A stretch of DNA of 64,000 bases from Pontibacter beigongshangensis. Its GTDB lineage: Bacteria; Bacteroidota; Bacteroidia; Cytophagales; Hymenobacteraceae. The DNA lies in NCBI RefSeq assembly GCF_014332515.1, contig NZ_VFSD01000013.1:108178-172177 (forward strand), read 5' to 3'. Every line of letters begins with the position of its first letter. Positions within the stretch are counted from its first letter, which is position 1. A program made the position numbers and the translations under genes. Below are positions 27,372-37,901 of the stretch, in pieces. The notes under the pieces were generated by a model that saw only the letters and a program-made list of their open reading frames with translations, was not told the origin of the DNA and ran no database searches.

Positions 27372-27659
27372 TCGGTAGCAGCCGTCGTAGTAACAGGTTG
27401 TTGGTTCAGGAGTTAGTAATACTTAATCCTGCTAATTTAGTTATTTGCTGCCGGTTTGCGGAGCGTGAAGATGTGAGAGCATGTATAAAATCCGACCAGG
27501 TGTAAGGGAAACCGGCCTCACACTTCGTTCGCCCCAACGTCCGGCTATTATGCTCAGGTTACATATTTATCCCGAATGCTTAAAGACGGTTTTTAGGCAA
27601 GTGCATCCAGGCTGGTACTGCCGGGGCGGGTTAAGTAGCAGGAAAAGGGTCTGTTTCTG

Positions 27660-27690
27660 AATTATTCTAATCAAAAACGCCCTCCAGCGG
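27660..27690 (-). repeat. Intergenic repeat, locus 9
   Basis: AATTATTCTAATC, an A-run, then CGCCCTCCAGCGG, followed by TTCTGCTGCTGC. It is in the sense direction of kynU and asnS. Confidence 0.85.
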
Positions 27691-27873
27691 ATTCTGCTGC
27701 TGCTCTTTTATGGTGCTGATGATAGATGTTAAATTTAAGACTTTTGTCTGAATCAGGGGGTGAGTAGGTACGCGGGAAGAGATTGTGTTTTGAGCCTGAT
27801 TGGGTAATTGGTTTTACAATTGAAAAGCCTCTTCTGCCAAAAGAACTTCGAGAAAGCAAACAGCATCCTATTA

Positions 27874-27922
27874 GCCGATACAGAAAAAGCCGATTTGGAT
27901 ATCGGGCTTTTTCTGTATCGGC
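27874..27922 (-). terminator. Hairpin terminator after asnS
   Basis: Arms 27874-27894 and 27901-27922 pair over 21 bp with one bulge and a 6-nt loop (GCCGATACAGAAAAAGC against its complement). It starts 6 bp after the asnS stop. Confidence 0.75.
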
Positions 27923-27927
27923 CGACC

Positions 27928-29367
<1,440 letters not shown>

Positions 29368-29511
29368 CTGTATGTTAATAGCGTATGGCGATTTTTAAAA
29401 CTGAAATTTATGCGGCCTCGGCCACTGTGGCCGGCTGGTCGAGGCTGCATTTGCCTGTATGCCGCCTGGCAGCTGTCTACCAGCCTTCAAAGTAACGATA
29501 TTTTAACCTTT

Positions 29512-29544
29512 TTTGTAAATGAGAGTAAAATTATCCTAAATTTG
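29512..29544 (+). promoter_or_regulatory. Bacteroidota-type promoter of rpoN
   Basis: A -33 TTTG (29512-29515) and a -7 TAAATTTG (29537-29544, consensus TAnnTTTG) are separated by 21 bp, and the ATG follows 37 bp later. Confidence 0.6.
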
Positions 29545-29581
29545 AAGGTGTGTACCATACATCCAGATTAGTTTATACCCT

Positions 29582-31033
29582 ATGCAGCGACTCGATTTAA
29601 GACAACTTTTATCACAGAAGCTATCGCCGCAGCAGATACAGTTCATCAAGCTGCTGCAGATTCCTACTGTAGAGTTGGAGGCGCGCATAAAAGAGGAAAT
29701 GGAGATAAACCCGGCCCTGGAAGAAGGCCGCGAGGAAGGCGACACCGATACCTACGACGATGCCTCAGGCGACGACTACGAAGGAGAGGATGACTACGGC
29801 AAGGACGACGTTGATATAAAAGATTATATTAACGAAGACGAGATAAGTGGCTACAAAATGCAGGGCGACCGTGGCGGCGACGATGACGATGACCGCGAAA
29901 TGCCAATTGCCGTTACCACCAGCCTTACCGATAACCTGCTCGACCAGCTGGGCTTCCTGAGCCTCGACGATAAGCAGTTTGCCATTGGCATGCAGCTGAT
30001 CGGCAGCATAGACAGCGACGGCTACATACGCCGCGAGCTGAGCTCTATCGCCAACGACCTTGCTTTTTCGCAGAACATAGAGACCTCTGAGGAAGAGATA
30101 GAGCAGGTGCTGCAGATGATCCAGACCTTCGACCCGGCCGGCATTGCCGCCCGCGACCTGCCCGAGTGCCTGCTGCTACAGTTGCAGCGGCGCGAGCAGG
30201 ATAGCACCACCCGCCTGGCGGAGCGCATTATCTCCGAAGCCTTCGACGAGTTCACCAAAAAGCACTACCACAAGATACAGGCAAAGTTCGGCGTGTCGGA
30301 TGCGGAGCTGAAAGATGCCGTAGACCAGATCATAAAGCTGAACCCCAAGCCAGGCGGCGCCGGAGCCGGCATGACCCGAGTACAATATATAATCCCGGAC
30401 TTTATACTCACCAACGAGAACGGGCAGCTGCAGCTCTCGCTCAACTCCCGCAATGCCCCGGACCTGCGCATCAGCCGCTCCTACGCCGATATGTTCGATG
30501 CCTATGAGAAATCGGATAAGAAGGACAAGAAGCTCAAGGAGACGGTGACGTTTGTGAAGCAGAAGCTCGATGCGGCCAAGTGGTTTATTGACGCCATCCG
30601 GCAGCGGCAGAACACCCTGCTGCGCACCATGGAGTCTATCATAAAATACCAGCACGACTTTTTTGTGGAGGGCGATGAAAGCCTGCTGCGCCCCATGATC
30701 CTGAAAGACATTGCCGAAGACATCGGCATGGACATCAGCACCGTGAGCCGCGTAGCCAACAGCAAAGCCGTGCAGACCGAGTTTGGGATCTACCCGCTCA
30801 AGTATTTCTTCTCCGAGGGCATTGCCACCGACTCCGGCGAGGATGCCAGCAGCCGCGAGGTAAAGCACATCCTGAAGGAGATCATCGACAAGGAAAGCAA
30901 GCGCAAGCCCTTATCGGACGAGAAGATCGAGAAAATGCTCAACGACAAAGGCTACAACATTGCCCGGCGCACCGTGGCCAAATACCGCGAGCAACTCAAC
31001 ATTCCGGTAGCCCGCCTCCGCAAAGAGCTGTAG
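29582..31033 (+). CDS. rpoN: RNA polymerase sigma-54 factor
   Basis: A 483-residue alternative sigma factor that recognises -24/-12 promoters and needs AAA+ activators to open DNA. Region I is the Gln/Leu-rich start (LRQLLSQKLSPQQIQFIKLL). Region II is a very acidic linker (about 50-110, with DDDDDRE). The core-binding domain follows, then the helix-turn-helix AEDIGMDISTVSRVANSK, and the RpoN box ARRTVAKYRE at 461-470. No sigma-54 activator is seen in the window. It starts from its own TAnnTTTG promoter, divergent from asnS. Confidence 0.97.
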   Translation: MQRLDLRQLLSQKLSPQQIQFIKLLQIPTVELEARIKEEMEINPALEEGREEGDTDTYDDASGDDYEGEDDYGKDDVDIKDYINEDEISGYKMQGDRGGDDDDDREMPIAVTTSLTDNLLDQLGFLSLDDKQFAIGMQLIGSIDSDGYIRRELSSIANDLAFSQNIETSEEEIEQVLQMIQTFDPAGIAARDLPECLLLQLQRREQDSTTRLAERIISEAFDEFTKKHYHKIQAKFGVSDAELKDAVDQIIKLNPKPGGAGAGMTRVQYIIPDFILTNENGQLQLSLNSRNAPDLRISRSYADMFDAYEKSDKKDKKLKETVTFVKQKLDAAKWFIDAIRQRQNTLLRTMESIIKYQHDFFVEGDESLLRPMILKDIAEDIGMDISTVSRVANSKAVQTEFGIYPLKYFFSEGIATDSGEDASSREVKHILKEIIDKESKRKPLSDEKIEKMLNDKGYNIARRTVAKYREQLNIPVARLRKEL

Positions 31034-31290
31034 TGCCTCCTTCTGAACATTCCGGAATAGGAGCAGGTAAGAAAACAAAAGGTAGATGCGGCTGGCTTAG
31101 ATGTAGGTACAGCAATTAAACCTCATAAAGAAAAGTGCCTGGGTTTACAACCCGTTTGTTTAGATGCTGATGTTTCTAACGGCCGCGGCATCGCTGAAAC
31201 ATTTCAGGCGCTATGTTGTTACTTTGTACGTGCCTCTTGCTTTTTAACTGATCTACACACATCCAAGCTAATTCCTAATTTCAAAAAGTT

Positions 31291-31911
31291 GTGAGTCGTA
31301 CCCTTGCCAGAGTGTTGTCGGTCGTTTTTCACCCGCTGCTGCTGCCTACTTACCTGTTTGCTTTCCTGTTTTATTACCTGCCGGCACCTGTGCTGTCGCT
31401 GCCGGTAAAAGCCCGCTGGATGGTGCTGAGCCTCATCTTTTTTACGACGTTTATTATTCCGGGGCTGGGGGCCTACACCATGGTGCGTTCTGGCCAAGTA
31501 GACTCGCTGGAGATGGAGCGGCGGGAGCAGCGCAGCCTTCCCTTGCTGTTTACCGGCGTGTGCTATGCGGTCACGGCTTACCTGCTGCACAGCGGAAATG
31601 CCTTCGACCGGCTCTTTTTCGTGATCATGGTGATACTGGCCACCTCCGTGTTTCTTACCTTTACCATATCGCTGTTCTGGAAAATAAGTGCGCATAGTGT
31701 GGGTATGGGTGGGGCTCTGGGGCTGCTGCTGGTGCTGAGCAGGCTCTCAGCAGACACTTACATGGTGCCGCCGTTGGCAGTGGCAATTTTTATTGCCGGC
31801 GCTGTGTTGTCGGCCAGGCTTTCGCTGCATGTGCACACGCCGGCGCAGGTGTATGCCGGCTTTGGGAGTGGCCTGCTGCTGGCCCTGGCAGCAGCAGGTT
31901 TGGCACTTTAA
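31291..31911 (+). CDS. PAP2-like membrane protein
   Basis: A 206-residue polytopic membrane protein that starts with GTG (31291). It has about six hydrophobic helices. Two segments sit where the PAP2 phosphatase signatures belong: KISAHSVGMGGALGL (compare PSGH) and ARLSLHVHTPAQVYAG (compare SR...GxHxxxDVxAG). The first Arg/Lys-rich signature is weak, so catalysis as a lipid or isoprenoid phosphatase is possible but unproven. It follows rpoN by 257 bp on the same strand and is followed by a 31-bp perfect hairpin. Confidence 0.7.
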   Translation: MSRTLARVLSVVFHPLLLPTYLFAFLFYYLPAPVLSLPVKARWMVLSLIFFTTFIIPGLGAYTMVRSGQVDSLEMERREQRSLPLLFTGVCYAVTAYLLHSGNAFDRLFFVIMVILATSVFLTFTISLFWKISAHSVGMGGALGLLLVLSRLSADTYMVPPLAVAIFIAGAVLSARLSLHVHTPAQVYAGFGSGLLLALAAAGLAL

Positions 31912-31918
31912 ACTAGTA

Positions 31919-31984
31919 GGCACAGTCCCCAAAGCAAAAGCTCCTGCCAGCTATGGCAGGAGCTTTTGCTTTGGGGACTGTGCC
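31919..31984. terminator. Perfect 31-bp hairpin between convergent genes
   Basis: Arms 31919-31949 and 31954-31984 are exactly complementary around a 4-nt loop (GCTA). It begins 7 bp after the PAP2-like stop. It is one of the longest perfect stems in the window and has no U-tract. Confidence 0.8.
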
Positions 31985-32038
31985 GTTACTTAGGGCAGAT
32001 TACAGGAGGGGCAGGTGTAGCAGCAACTGCCGGAAACT

Positions 32039-32070
32039 AATTATGCTAATCAAAAAGGCCCTCCGGAGCT
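32039..32070 (-). repeat. Intergenic repeat, locus 10
   Basis: AATTATGCTAATC, an A-run, then GGCCCTCCGGAGC, followed to 32092 by TGCTGCTCCTGCTGCTGCTG. It lies 47 bp after the stop of the T9SS cargo gene, sense to it. Confidence 0.85.
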
Positions 32071-32116
32071 TGCTGCTCCTGCTGCTGCTGGCTATATGAA
32101 AGCGCATCAGGAGCTT

Positions 32117-33496
32117 CTATTGTTTCACAATCTTTCTGGTGATACCGGCCTTGTTGGTGCCTGTAACGCGCACCATGTATACGCCGCTTGGCAGATGGCC
32201 CAGGTCCACAACGGTTTCGCCGCGCAGACTGGCAAGCTCCAACACTTTCTGGCCGGTAAGGTTATGGATGCTCAGGCTGGCACCCTGTACCTTGCTAAGG
32301 TCCAGTGCTATGCTGAGGTTGTCGTGTGTGGGGTTCGGGTACAGCTGCAGCGCCGAGGCTAACACTTCGTTCTCTGCAGAAGTGGTGTTAAGGTTTATAA
32401 AATCGCTGTAGACAAAGCGGGTCAGGTTCTCATATGCCTCAGTCTCTAGGTCGTAATTTTTGGCAATAAGCTCTGTAATGTTGCCGTTGGCATCGCGGGT
32501 AATCTCTGCCAGAAGGTGGAACGCCAGCATCCACTCGTTCCCGATCGCAAATTCGCTCTTCAGTTCAGAGAATGACTGCGCACCCAGATACGTCTCGCCG
32601 GTGGTGAGGGTGACAATGCTGGTCCGGGAGGCCGGCACCCAATTCTCCCCAACCATGTCCGCCTGCACGATGGTGATGGTAGAGGTGTTCTTGGCTGCGT
32701 CTTCGCTATACGTAAGGGTATACTGAGACTTTACCCACGCTTCCTCCTCCTCATCATACACTTCTTCTATATAACTTTTAACCTGCCCGTTCTCATAGTA
32801 GGTGATATCTGTTGTCCGGTCTGTAACAACCCAGGCGCCATTATCCCACTCGGAGGTAGTGCTGGTGACTGGGTTCGTGCCTGAGCCACTGAAGGTGTTC
32901 ACGGTCCTGCTGCTGTTGACCCATGCTCCCGATTCATATGACTCGGTCAGCGTCTGCTCAACGCGATTGCCGGTGCCGGTCGTGTAGGTGTAGCGGGTGC
33001 CGCTCTCCAACTGCCAGCTGTTGTTTCGCCACTCTTCCTCGGTGCTCAGCTTGGGCTGTCCGCTCTGGGCATCGTACTCGTTCCGGGAACGGGTTTCGTT
33101 TACCCACGCGTTGTTCCAAGCTTGGTGAATGCTCTCCAGTTGGCGGCCCTGCGCGTCGTAAACAATGTCGATTGTTCTATCAGTTTCCTGGTTTGTGATT
33201 AAAGAGCGCTCAGTAATTGTCTGCCACAACCCCTGGTTGTTGTAGGTGTAGGTGTAGTGCACGACCGGTGTCCAGCTTGCGCCCTCCGCACTCCAGATGT
33301 ACTGCGTTTCCTGCGTGGGAACCCGTATGGTAGCCAGCGCCTGACTCTTGGCGTGCTCCATGTTTTTTGCCAAAGCAGCTTGCAGGAACTTGTTTTGAAG
33401 GTTTTCTCCTGCTGTTGCCAAAGTGGGCTGTGCGGCGCAGATGGAGCCATTCAGGGTAAGGAAAGCGCTCGCCAAAGCGATTAGAACTCTTTTCAT
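32117..33496 (-). CDS. Type IX secretion cargo protein with C-terminal sorting domain
   Basis: A 459-residue exported protein. It has an N-terminal signal peptide (cleavage after ICAAQ or nearby) and a C-terminal Por secretion sorting domain of about 75 residues: LYPNPTHDNLSIAL, LSIHNLTGQKV, LGHLPSGVYMVRVTG, ending KIVKQ. The middle (residues about 75-330) is a run of repeats of about 25-30 residues with TYTYN, W.N..W, and R..Y/T patterns, like YD/RHS-type or beta-strand repeats. It is expected on the cell surface or secreted by the type IX system. The function of the repeat region is unknown. Confidence 0.9.
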   Translation of the reverse strand: MKRVLIALASAFLTLNGSICAAQPTLATAGENLQNKFLQAALAKNMEHAKSQALATIRVPTQETQYIWSAEGASWTPVVHYTYTYNNQGLWQTITERSLITNQETDRTIDIVYDAQGRQLESIHQAWNNAWVNETRSRNEYDAQSGQPKLSTEEEWRNNSWQLESGTRYTYTTGTGNRVEQTLTESYESGAWVNSSRTVNTFSGSGTNPVTSTTSEWDNGAWVVTDRTTDITYYENGQVKSYIEEVYDEEEEAWVKSQYTLTYSEDAAKNTSTITIVQADMVGENWVPASRTSIVTLTTGETYLGAQSFSELKSEFAIGNEWMLAFHLLAEITRDANGNITELIAKNYDLETEAYENLTRFVYSDFINLNTTSAENEVLASALQLYPNPTHDNLSIALDLSKVQGASLSIHNLTGQKVLELASLRGETVVDLGHLPSGVYMVRVTGTNKAGITRKIVKQ

Positions 33497-34244
33497 AGTA
33501 AAAAATTTAGGTTTGATTAAAATAATTTTAAACTAAACAGATGCTAAAAAAACGGCACGAACATACTGGTGGCGTTGTGGAGAGAGTAATTAAAAATATG
33601 AATTTAAGAAATTTTATTTGCATTATAAATATTTATTTTTCATGCTGATTTCCATAACATTTTCTTAGAAACACTTATTGACAGCAGCAGGTGAGGGAGT
33701 TTAGGTTCTAGGAGTTCTTGACAAGTAGCAACCGACAGGCTCCTTCAGAAAATAGAGACAATAGGTTTACACAGGCAATCATAGTAGGTGCTTTTCTGTT
33801 TTGCGGTTATACCAGTACTAAAAACTCCTTTAGGGTTGCAGCAAAACAGCAACCTGCCATCTAAAGACATCCATCTGAATTTCTCATAGTTTTAAAGATA
33901 AAACCAGCTTTGCCCGTATGTAAGCATAAGGCAGCTGCAACAGCATATGAACAGAAACAAGAATAATGCTGATAATTAAATTATAGTACGTTTTAATATA
34001 ATTTATTTCTATAAAAATGCCAGAATATCTCCTGTAATAAGCAGGACCTGAAAAATCTTGAAAGCGTTGCATGCCCTTGCCTGAACCGGCAAAAAAAAAT
34101 GGCTGCACTTCTGCCGCACGGGGAGCAAGACCTTGCCCAGATTGTCCCTTTTCGGACATAGTGCCCGAAAAGGGACATGTGCAACCATCCGTATCGAGGA
34201 GCTTAGATGTAAAAGCAGATCATAACCAATAGCAAGCAAAACCT
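33497..34244. other. 748-bp gap upstream of the enoyl-CoA hydratase
   Basis: The left half is AT-rich. No member of the main repeat family and no convincing gene are seen; the minus-strand frame 33884-34159 has no recognisable features. A 13-bp hairpin lies at 34143-34177. Confidence 0.5.
34143..34177. promoter_or_regulatory. Inverted repeat upstream of the enoyl-CoA hydratase
   Basis: TGTCCCTTTTCGG (34143-34155) and its exact complement (34165-34177) with 9 nt between, centred about 85 bp before the ATG at 34245. It could be an operator or an RNA hairpin; there is no U-tract. Confidence 0.45.
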
Positions 34245-35030
34245 ATGACGACCTACGAATGCCTTCTTTATGATGTACAAGGTGGGGTGGCCACCATCAT
34301 GCTGAACCGACCCGATGTGTTTAATGCTTTTAACGACCAGCAGAGCTACGAGCTGCAGGATGCCCTGAAACAGGTGGCCCGCGATGAGCAGGTGCGGGTG
34401 GTGGTGCTGACAGGCGCAGGAAAGGCTTTTTGCTCTGGGCAGGATCTCAAAGCGGCCGCCACTGCCGATAAGCGTGACCTGTCGGAGTCGCTGGAGAAGC
34501 GCTACAACCCGATTATCAGGGCCATGCGCCAGCTGCCGAAGCCGATTATTTGCAGGCTAAATGGTGTGGCGGCAGGAGCGGGCTGCTCCCTGGCGCTGGC
34601 CTGCGACCTTATTGTGGCCTCGGCCACCGCCAGCATGATAGAAGTATTTGTGAACATAGGCCTGGTGCTCGACTCAGGGTCCTCCTTTTTTCTGCCCCGT
34701 CTGGTTGGCTCCCTCAAGGCCTTTGAGCTAAGCACGCTGGGATCTAAAGTGACGGCAGCCGAGGCGCTGCAATGGGGCATGGTCAACAAAGTGGTGGCGC
34801 CAGAAGAGCTGGATGAGGCCGTGGCGGAGTTAGCTGCCCGCTACGCCGTGGCACCGACCAAAGCCATCGGCCTGATGAAAAAGATGCTGAACAAGTCATT
34901 CAGTTCCTCGCTGGAGGAGATGCTGGAATACGAAGCCTATTGCCAGAAAATTGCCGGAAACACCGAAGACTACCAGGAGGGCGTGACCGCCTTTCATGAA
35001 AAACGGAAGCCCAGGTTTAAAGGGGGGTAA
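34245..35030 (+). CDS. Enoyl-CoA hydratase/isomerase, PaaG-like
   Basis: A 261-residue crotonase-fold protein. The oxyanion segments are GKAFCSGQDLKAAA (near residue 65) and LNGVAAGAGCSLALACD (near 108). The motif NIGLVLDSGSSFFLPRLVG, with Asp in DSG, is the PaaG signature: that protein isomerises ring-epoxyphenylacetyl-CoA to an oxepin in phenylacetate breakdown. No other paa genes are present, so the substrate could be a different acyl-CoA. The gene stands alone behind a 13-bp inverted repeat and is followed by two repeat copies. Confidence 0.85.
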   Translation: MTTYECLLYDVQGGVATIMLNRPDVFNAFNDQQSYELQDALKQVARDEQVRVVVLTGAGKAFCSGQDLKAAATADKRDLSESLEKRYNPIIRAMRQLPKPIICRLNGVAAGAGCSLALACDLIVASATASMIEVFVNIGLVLDSGSSFFLPRLVGSLKAFELSTLGSKVTAAEALQWGMVNKVVAPEELDEAVAELAARYAVAPTKAIGLMKKMLNKSFSSSLEEMLEYEAYCQKIAGNTEDYQEGVTAFHEKRKPRFKGG

Positions 35031-35060
35031 CATAACCAAGGCAGGCAGAGCAACAGCAGC

Positions 35061-35089
35061 TCTGGAGGGGCTTTTTGATTGGAATAATT
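35061..35089 (+). repeat. Intergenic repeat, locus 11
   Basis: TCTGGAGGGGC, a T-run, then GATTGGAATAATT, preceded by CAACAGCAGC. Its core begins 31 bp after the hydratase stop, in sense. Confidence 0.85.
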
Positions 35090-35230
35090 GCGGGCTATTA
35101 GTTGTTGATTGTTAAATGGCTGCATGGTTAATTCAGAACTTCGGAGATGAATGACCAGACTATACTTCAAAAAAACGTTTAACTCTTAACAACTAACCAC
35201 CTGACGCTAACAAAAAAGTCTTCTTTCGGA

Positions 35231-35287
35231 TGTCCTGTGTCCTGCGTCTCCTTTTGCCTCCGGGGGGGCAATTTCATTAGAATAATT
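35231..35287 (+). repeat. Intergenic repeat, locus 12, with GTGTCCT module
   Basis: TGTCCTGTGTCCTGCGTCTCC (35231-35251) leads into CCTCCGGGGGGGC and TTTCATTAGAATAATT (to 35287). The same joining of the GTGTCCT words to the repeat core is seen at loci 17 and 18. Confidence 0.8.
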
Positions 35288-35395
35288 TGGTTTGAACGCA
35301 ATAGCTTCTGGCATGCCCTCCTCTTTGTATCGCTGTGCTGGCCATGGTCAGCGAAGCCAACTAAAAAACGGACAGGAATGCTTCTGTAAAGGCTT

Positions 35396-36121
35396 TTAAA
35401 ATGAATAACCCACCGAAAGCTTAAGCTGCGGCAGCGGAGTAACCAACACCAAACCATTGGAGTCGCTGATGAGCTTTTCTCCTACAAACAGGCCTTCGAG
35501 CAGTTTGTTGGCATCGCGGGCGTAGGCATATTTGAGGCGGGCACCAAGGCCACCGGCTATTTCTAAGGTCAGGTGCCGGTTCAGCCGGAACTGGCCGCCC
35601 AGTTGGTAGCTCAAATCAAAAGTGTTCAGGTAAAGCCGCCCCACATACCGGGCATTGGGGTCGGTCTGGCTGGGTTCAGGCAAGCCGAATAGTTCATAGC
35701 TGCTGTCTTCAAAAAGTAAAAACCGATAGCCAAACGCAGGGCCGTAGAAAAAACCGAAGGGCGCGTTCCCCTTTTTAGACGTGTAGTTCCGCTGGCTCAT
35801 CCGGATACCGACCCCGTAGGTATTTACCGGCAGGTCGCGCGAGGTCCTGGAGTCGCCATCCTGCAGGTAAATGCGATAAATGTAGCTGAGGCCGATCTCA
35901 TTGCTCACATAACCTGTGCGGGACCGCTCATAGCCTACATATAGCTCGCCAAGGCCAAGCTGGGCGGGGTGCAGCTTCAGCACTTTGTCATGGGCTGGGT
36001 CGGCAGGTGCCTCAAACCTGGCATCAGTGGCATCCTGCTCCTGCGCCTGTGCGTGCAGCAGGGGGAGCATCAGCAGAAACAGGAGGAGGCAGCTTATCGG
36101 ATTTCTTGAAAATAAAGCCAT
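35396..36121 (-). CDS. Exported protein, probable outer-membrane beta-barrel
   Basis: A 241-residue protein with a signal peptide (LLLFLLMLPLLHAQAQ). The mature part has alternating strands with aromatic ends (YVGYERSRTGYVSNEIGLSY, LSYQLGGQFRLNRHLTLEIAG) and closes with LSVGYSF, a terminal Phe that fits BAM-assembled barrels. No specific family is recognised. It stands alone, its 3' end facing the hydratase gene. Confidence 0.7.
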   Translation of the reverse strand: MALFSRNPISCLLLFLLMLPLLHAQAQEQDATDARFEAPADPAHDKVLKLHPAQLGLGELYVGYERSRTGYVSNEIGLSYIYRIYLQDGDSRTSRDLPVNTYGVGIRMSQRNYTSKKGNAPFGFFYGPAFGYRFLLFEDSSYELFGLPEPSQTDPNARYVGRLYLNTFDLSYQLGGQFRLNRHLTLEIAGGLGARLKYAYARDANKLLEGLFVGEKLISDSNGLVLVTPLPQLKLSVGYSF

Positions 36122-36463
36122 AAATGGTATGATTTGGTTATGATGAAGCTGATTGGAAGGCCGTTGTAAGGTAATTTACGGGAGCTTAAAGGTACGTATA
36201 CGTTAAAATAATCGGTCATAGTTTTATCAGCCGGAAATTCCCTGGCAGAACCCTGCAGCATTCAAAGATAGGCTACTTTGCAGCATTAGCTGTTATTTTC
36301 TGCATTTTGCTTCTCGCTGTTTGCGGCCGGCAACCGGAGCAGGGGCAGCCTAAGGCCGGCTTGTGGGCCACAGCATTAGCAGCAGGCAGAACTACTTATC
36401 CGGAAGGGCGTATATTAAGTAAATTTAAGATAAGAATTTGTATTATTAACAGTCTATAAAACT
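36122..36463. other. 342-bp divergent gap
   Basis: Between the beta-barrel gene and the first DUF4142 gene. A forward frame from about 36230 to the stop near 36460 would read like a lipoprotein signal (AVIFCILLLAVCG), but it has no start codon, so it is not called. There are no repeats. Confidence 0.45.
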
Positions 36464-37081
36464 ATGAAAAAGTTAGCATTAACCGCATGTATGGGTGCCG
36501 CCTTTCTATTTGGAGCAGCTTCGTGCAGCTCAGAAAACAAAGACAGTGTGGACCAGGCACAGGAAACGAACGAACAGGCCTTTGAGGATACTTCTATGGA
36601 GGACCCCAAAATAAACCAGTCTGACTTTATGACCCGCGCCGCCAGCGATGGCATGTTCGAGATCGAGGCTGGTAAACTGGCGCAGAAGATGGGCCAGAAC
36701 GCCGAAGTTAAAAAGTTTGGCGGCCAAATGGTGACAGACCATGAGAAAGCCAGCAAGGAACTGAAGGCGCTTGCCCAGAAAAAGAGCATTACCCTTCCCG
36801 ACAGCATGAGCAGCGAGCACAGAGACAAACTGCAAAGCCTGCAATCGAAAAAAGGAGCCGAGTTTGATGAGGAATACATGGAGGCCATGGTCGATGCACA
36901 TGAAGAGGCGGTAGGTCTGTTTGAGGATGCAGCTGAAGATTTGGAAGATGCTGAGGTAAAGGCCTTTGCTGCTAAAACACTGCCTGTACTGCAACAGCAC
37001 CATGAGCACGCCAAAAAGCTAGACGAGACCCTGGACAACACCACGGGCACCAACACGAACCGGGCCACACCCAGCAGATAG
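36464..37081 (+). CDS. DUF4142 lipoprotein, first of a tandem pair
   Basis: A 205-residue envelope protein. The lipobox GAASC (Cys21) follows a hydrophobic signal, and a helical DUF4142 domain covers about residues 45-190 (MFEIEAGKLAQKM, KKFGGQMVTDHEKAS, DEEYMEAMVDAHEEAVGLFE, LQQHHEHAKKLDETL). The His/Glu pattern gives a ferritin-like four-helix look, but no metal role is established. The ATG is 64 bp ahead of a second DUF4142 gene and both are probably in one transcript. Confidence 0.87.
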   Translation: MKKLALTACMGAAFLFGAASCSSENKDSVDQAQETNEQAFEDTSMEDPKINQSDFMTRAASDGMFEIEAGKLAQKMGQNAEVKKFGGQMVTDHEKASKELKALAQKKSITLPDSMSSEHRDKLQSLQSKKGAEFDEEYMEAMVDAHEEAVGLFEDAAEDLEDAEVKAFAAKTLPVLQQHHEHAKKLDETLDNTTGTNTNRATPSR

Positions 37082-37144
37082 TAATAACCAGATTCACTTC
37101 AGCCGGCAGCATCTGTAGGGATTACCTGCAGATGCTGCCGGTTT

Positions 37145-37726
37145 ATGGAAAACACCATGAGCAGAAAATTTACTCCTTTCCTTATACTAAGTCTAATTTT
37201 TGCACTCAGTAGCTGCACCCCAAACGACAGCATACAGCAGGCCATGGAGCAGAGTGTGCAGCAGTTTGAGCAGGCAGGTGTGCAGAACATGGGCAACGAT
37301 GCCTTGTTTGTGGCAGAGGCCGCCAGCGCCAACATGCTGCAGGTGCAGCTGGCAGCTTTGGCAGAAGGCCAGGCCGTGAGCCCGGAGGTTAAAAACCTGG
37401 CCCAGCGCATGTTGTCAGACCATGGCCGCATGACGAATGAACTCCAGAGCATGGCCAGCCAAAGCAATTTTGTGCTGCCTGCAGAACTGGGCGCCGCACA
37501 CCAAAAAACATACGATAACGTTGCCAGCCGCTCCGGACTTCCCTTTGATCTGTCTTATATCAAAACCATAGTGGAGGAGAGCCGCACCTTGCTGAAACGG
37601 CATGAGGATCTGGCAGAGAACGGCCAAACCATGGAGGTGAAGCAGTATGCCTCCAGGCAGGTACCCCTGTTGCAGCAGCACCTGCAACTGGCTGAGGCGC
37701 TGGGAGAAAAGGTTCGGGATATCTAA
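37145..37726 (+). CDS. DUF4142 lipoprotein, second of a tandem pair
   Basis: A 193-residue paralogue of the preceding protein, with lipobox ALSSC and a DUF4142 domain (MLQVQLAALAEGQ, NLAQRMLSDHGRMTNEL, LSYIKTIVEESRTLLKRHE, VPLLQQHLQLAEALG). An ATG at 37157 (MSRKFTPF) would give a more usual signal peptide than the first ATG. Sequence identity to its partner is limited to the motif positions, so the duplication is old. It ends in front of a 22-bp hairpin shared with uvrA. Confidence 0.85.
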   Translation: MENTMSRKFTPFLILSLIFALSSCTPNDSIQQAMEQSVQQFEQAGVQNMGNDALFVAEAASANMLQVQLAALAEGQAVSPEVKNLAQRMLSDHGRMTNELQSMASQSNFVLPAELGAAHQKTYDNVASRSGLPFDLSYIKTIVEESRTLLKRHEDLAENGQTMEVKQYASRQVPLLQQHLQLAEALGEKVRDI

Positions 37727-37774
37727 AAAACACTTCTCTTAGAAGGAACGTTAGCTACAAAACGCAGGCTTTTA

Positions 37775-37823
37775 AGTCAACAAAGAAGCCGCTACTAATT
37801 CAGTAGCGGCTTCTTTGTTGACT
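37775..37823. terminator. Perfect 22-bp hairpin between convergent genes
   Basis: Arms 37775-37796 and 37802-37823 (AGTCAACAAAGAAGCCGCTA...) are exactly complementary with a 5-nt loop. It is 49 bp after the DUF4142 stop and 79 bp from the uvrA stop. Confidence 0.75.
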
Positions 37824-37901
37824 ATGGGCAGGAGTTTACAGCTTCAGATTTCAAATGCCGGTCCGAGTGCTTAACCACCTGTATGGAACAAAGGAGTCTT
37901 G

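Larger units (their letters stand above)
27372..27927. other. 556-bp gap between kynU and asnS
   Basis: Contains repeat locus 9, a word-like stretch (GATGTTAAATTTAAGAC and TTTTGTCTGAATCAGG at 27723-27758) and the asnS hairpin. No gene is seen. Confidence 0.55.
35031..35395. other. 365-bp gap with repeat loci 11 and 12 and word repeats
   Basis: After the two repeats described separately it holds words of the type TTAGTTGTTGATTGTTAAAT (35098-35117) and ACTCTTAACAACTAACC (35181-35197). No gene. Confidence 0.55.

Noticed and set aside
33884..34159. 91-codon minus-strand frame
   Set aside because: It lies partly over the 34143 inverted repeat and shows no recognisable domain or start context.
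36230..36460. A lipoprotein-signal-like frame upstream of the first DUF4142 gene
   Set aside because: No ATG, GTG or TTG start is available in the frame.
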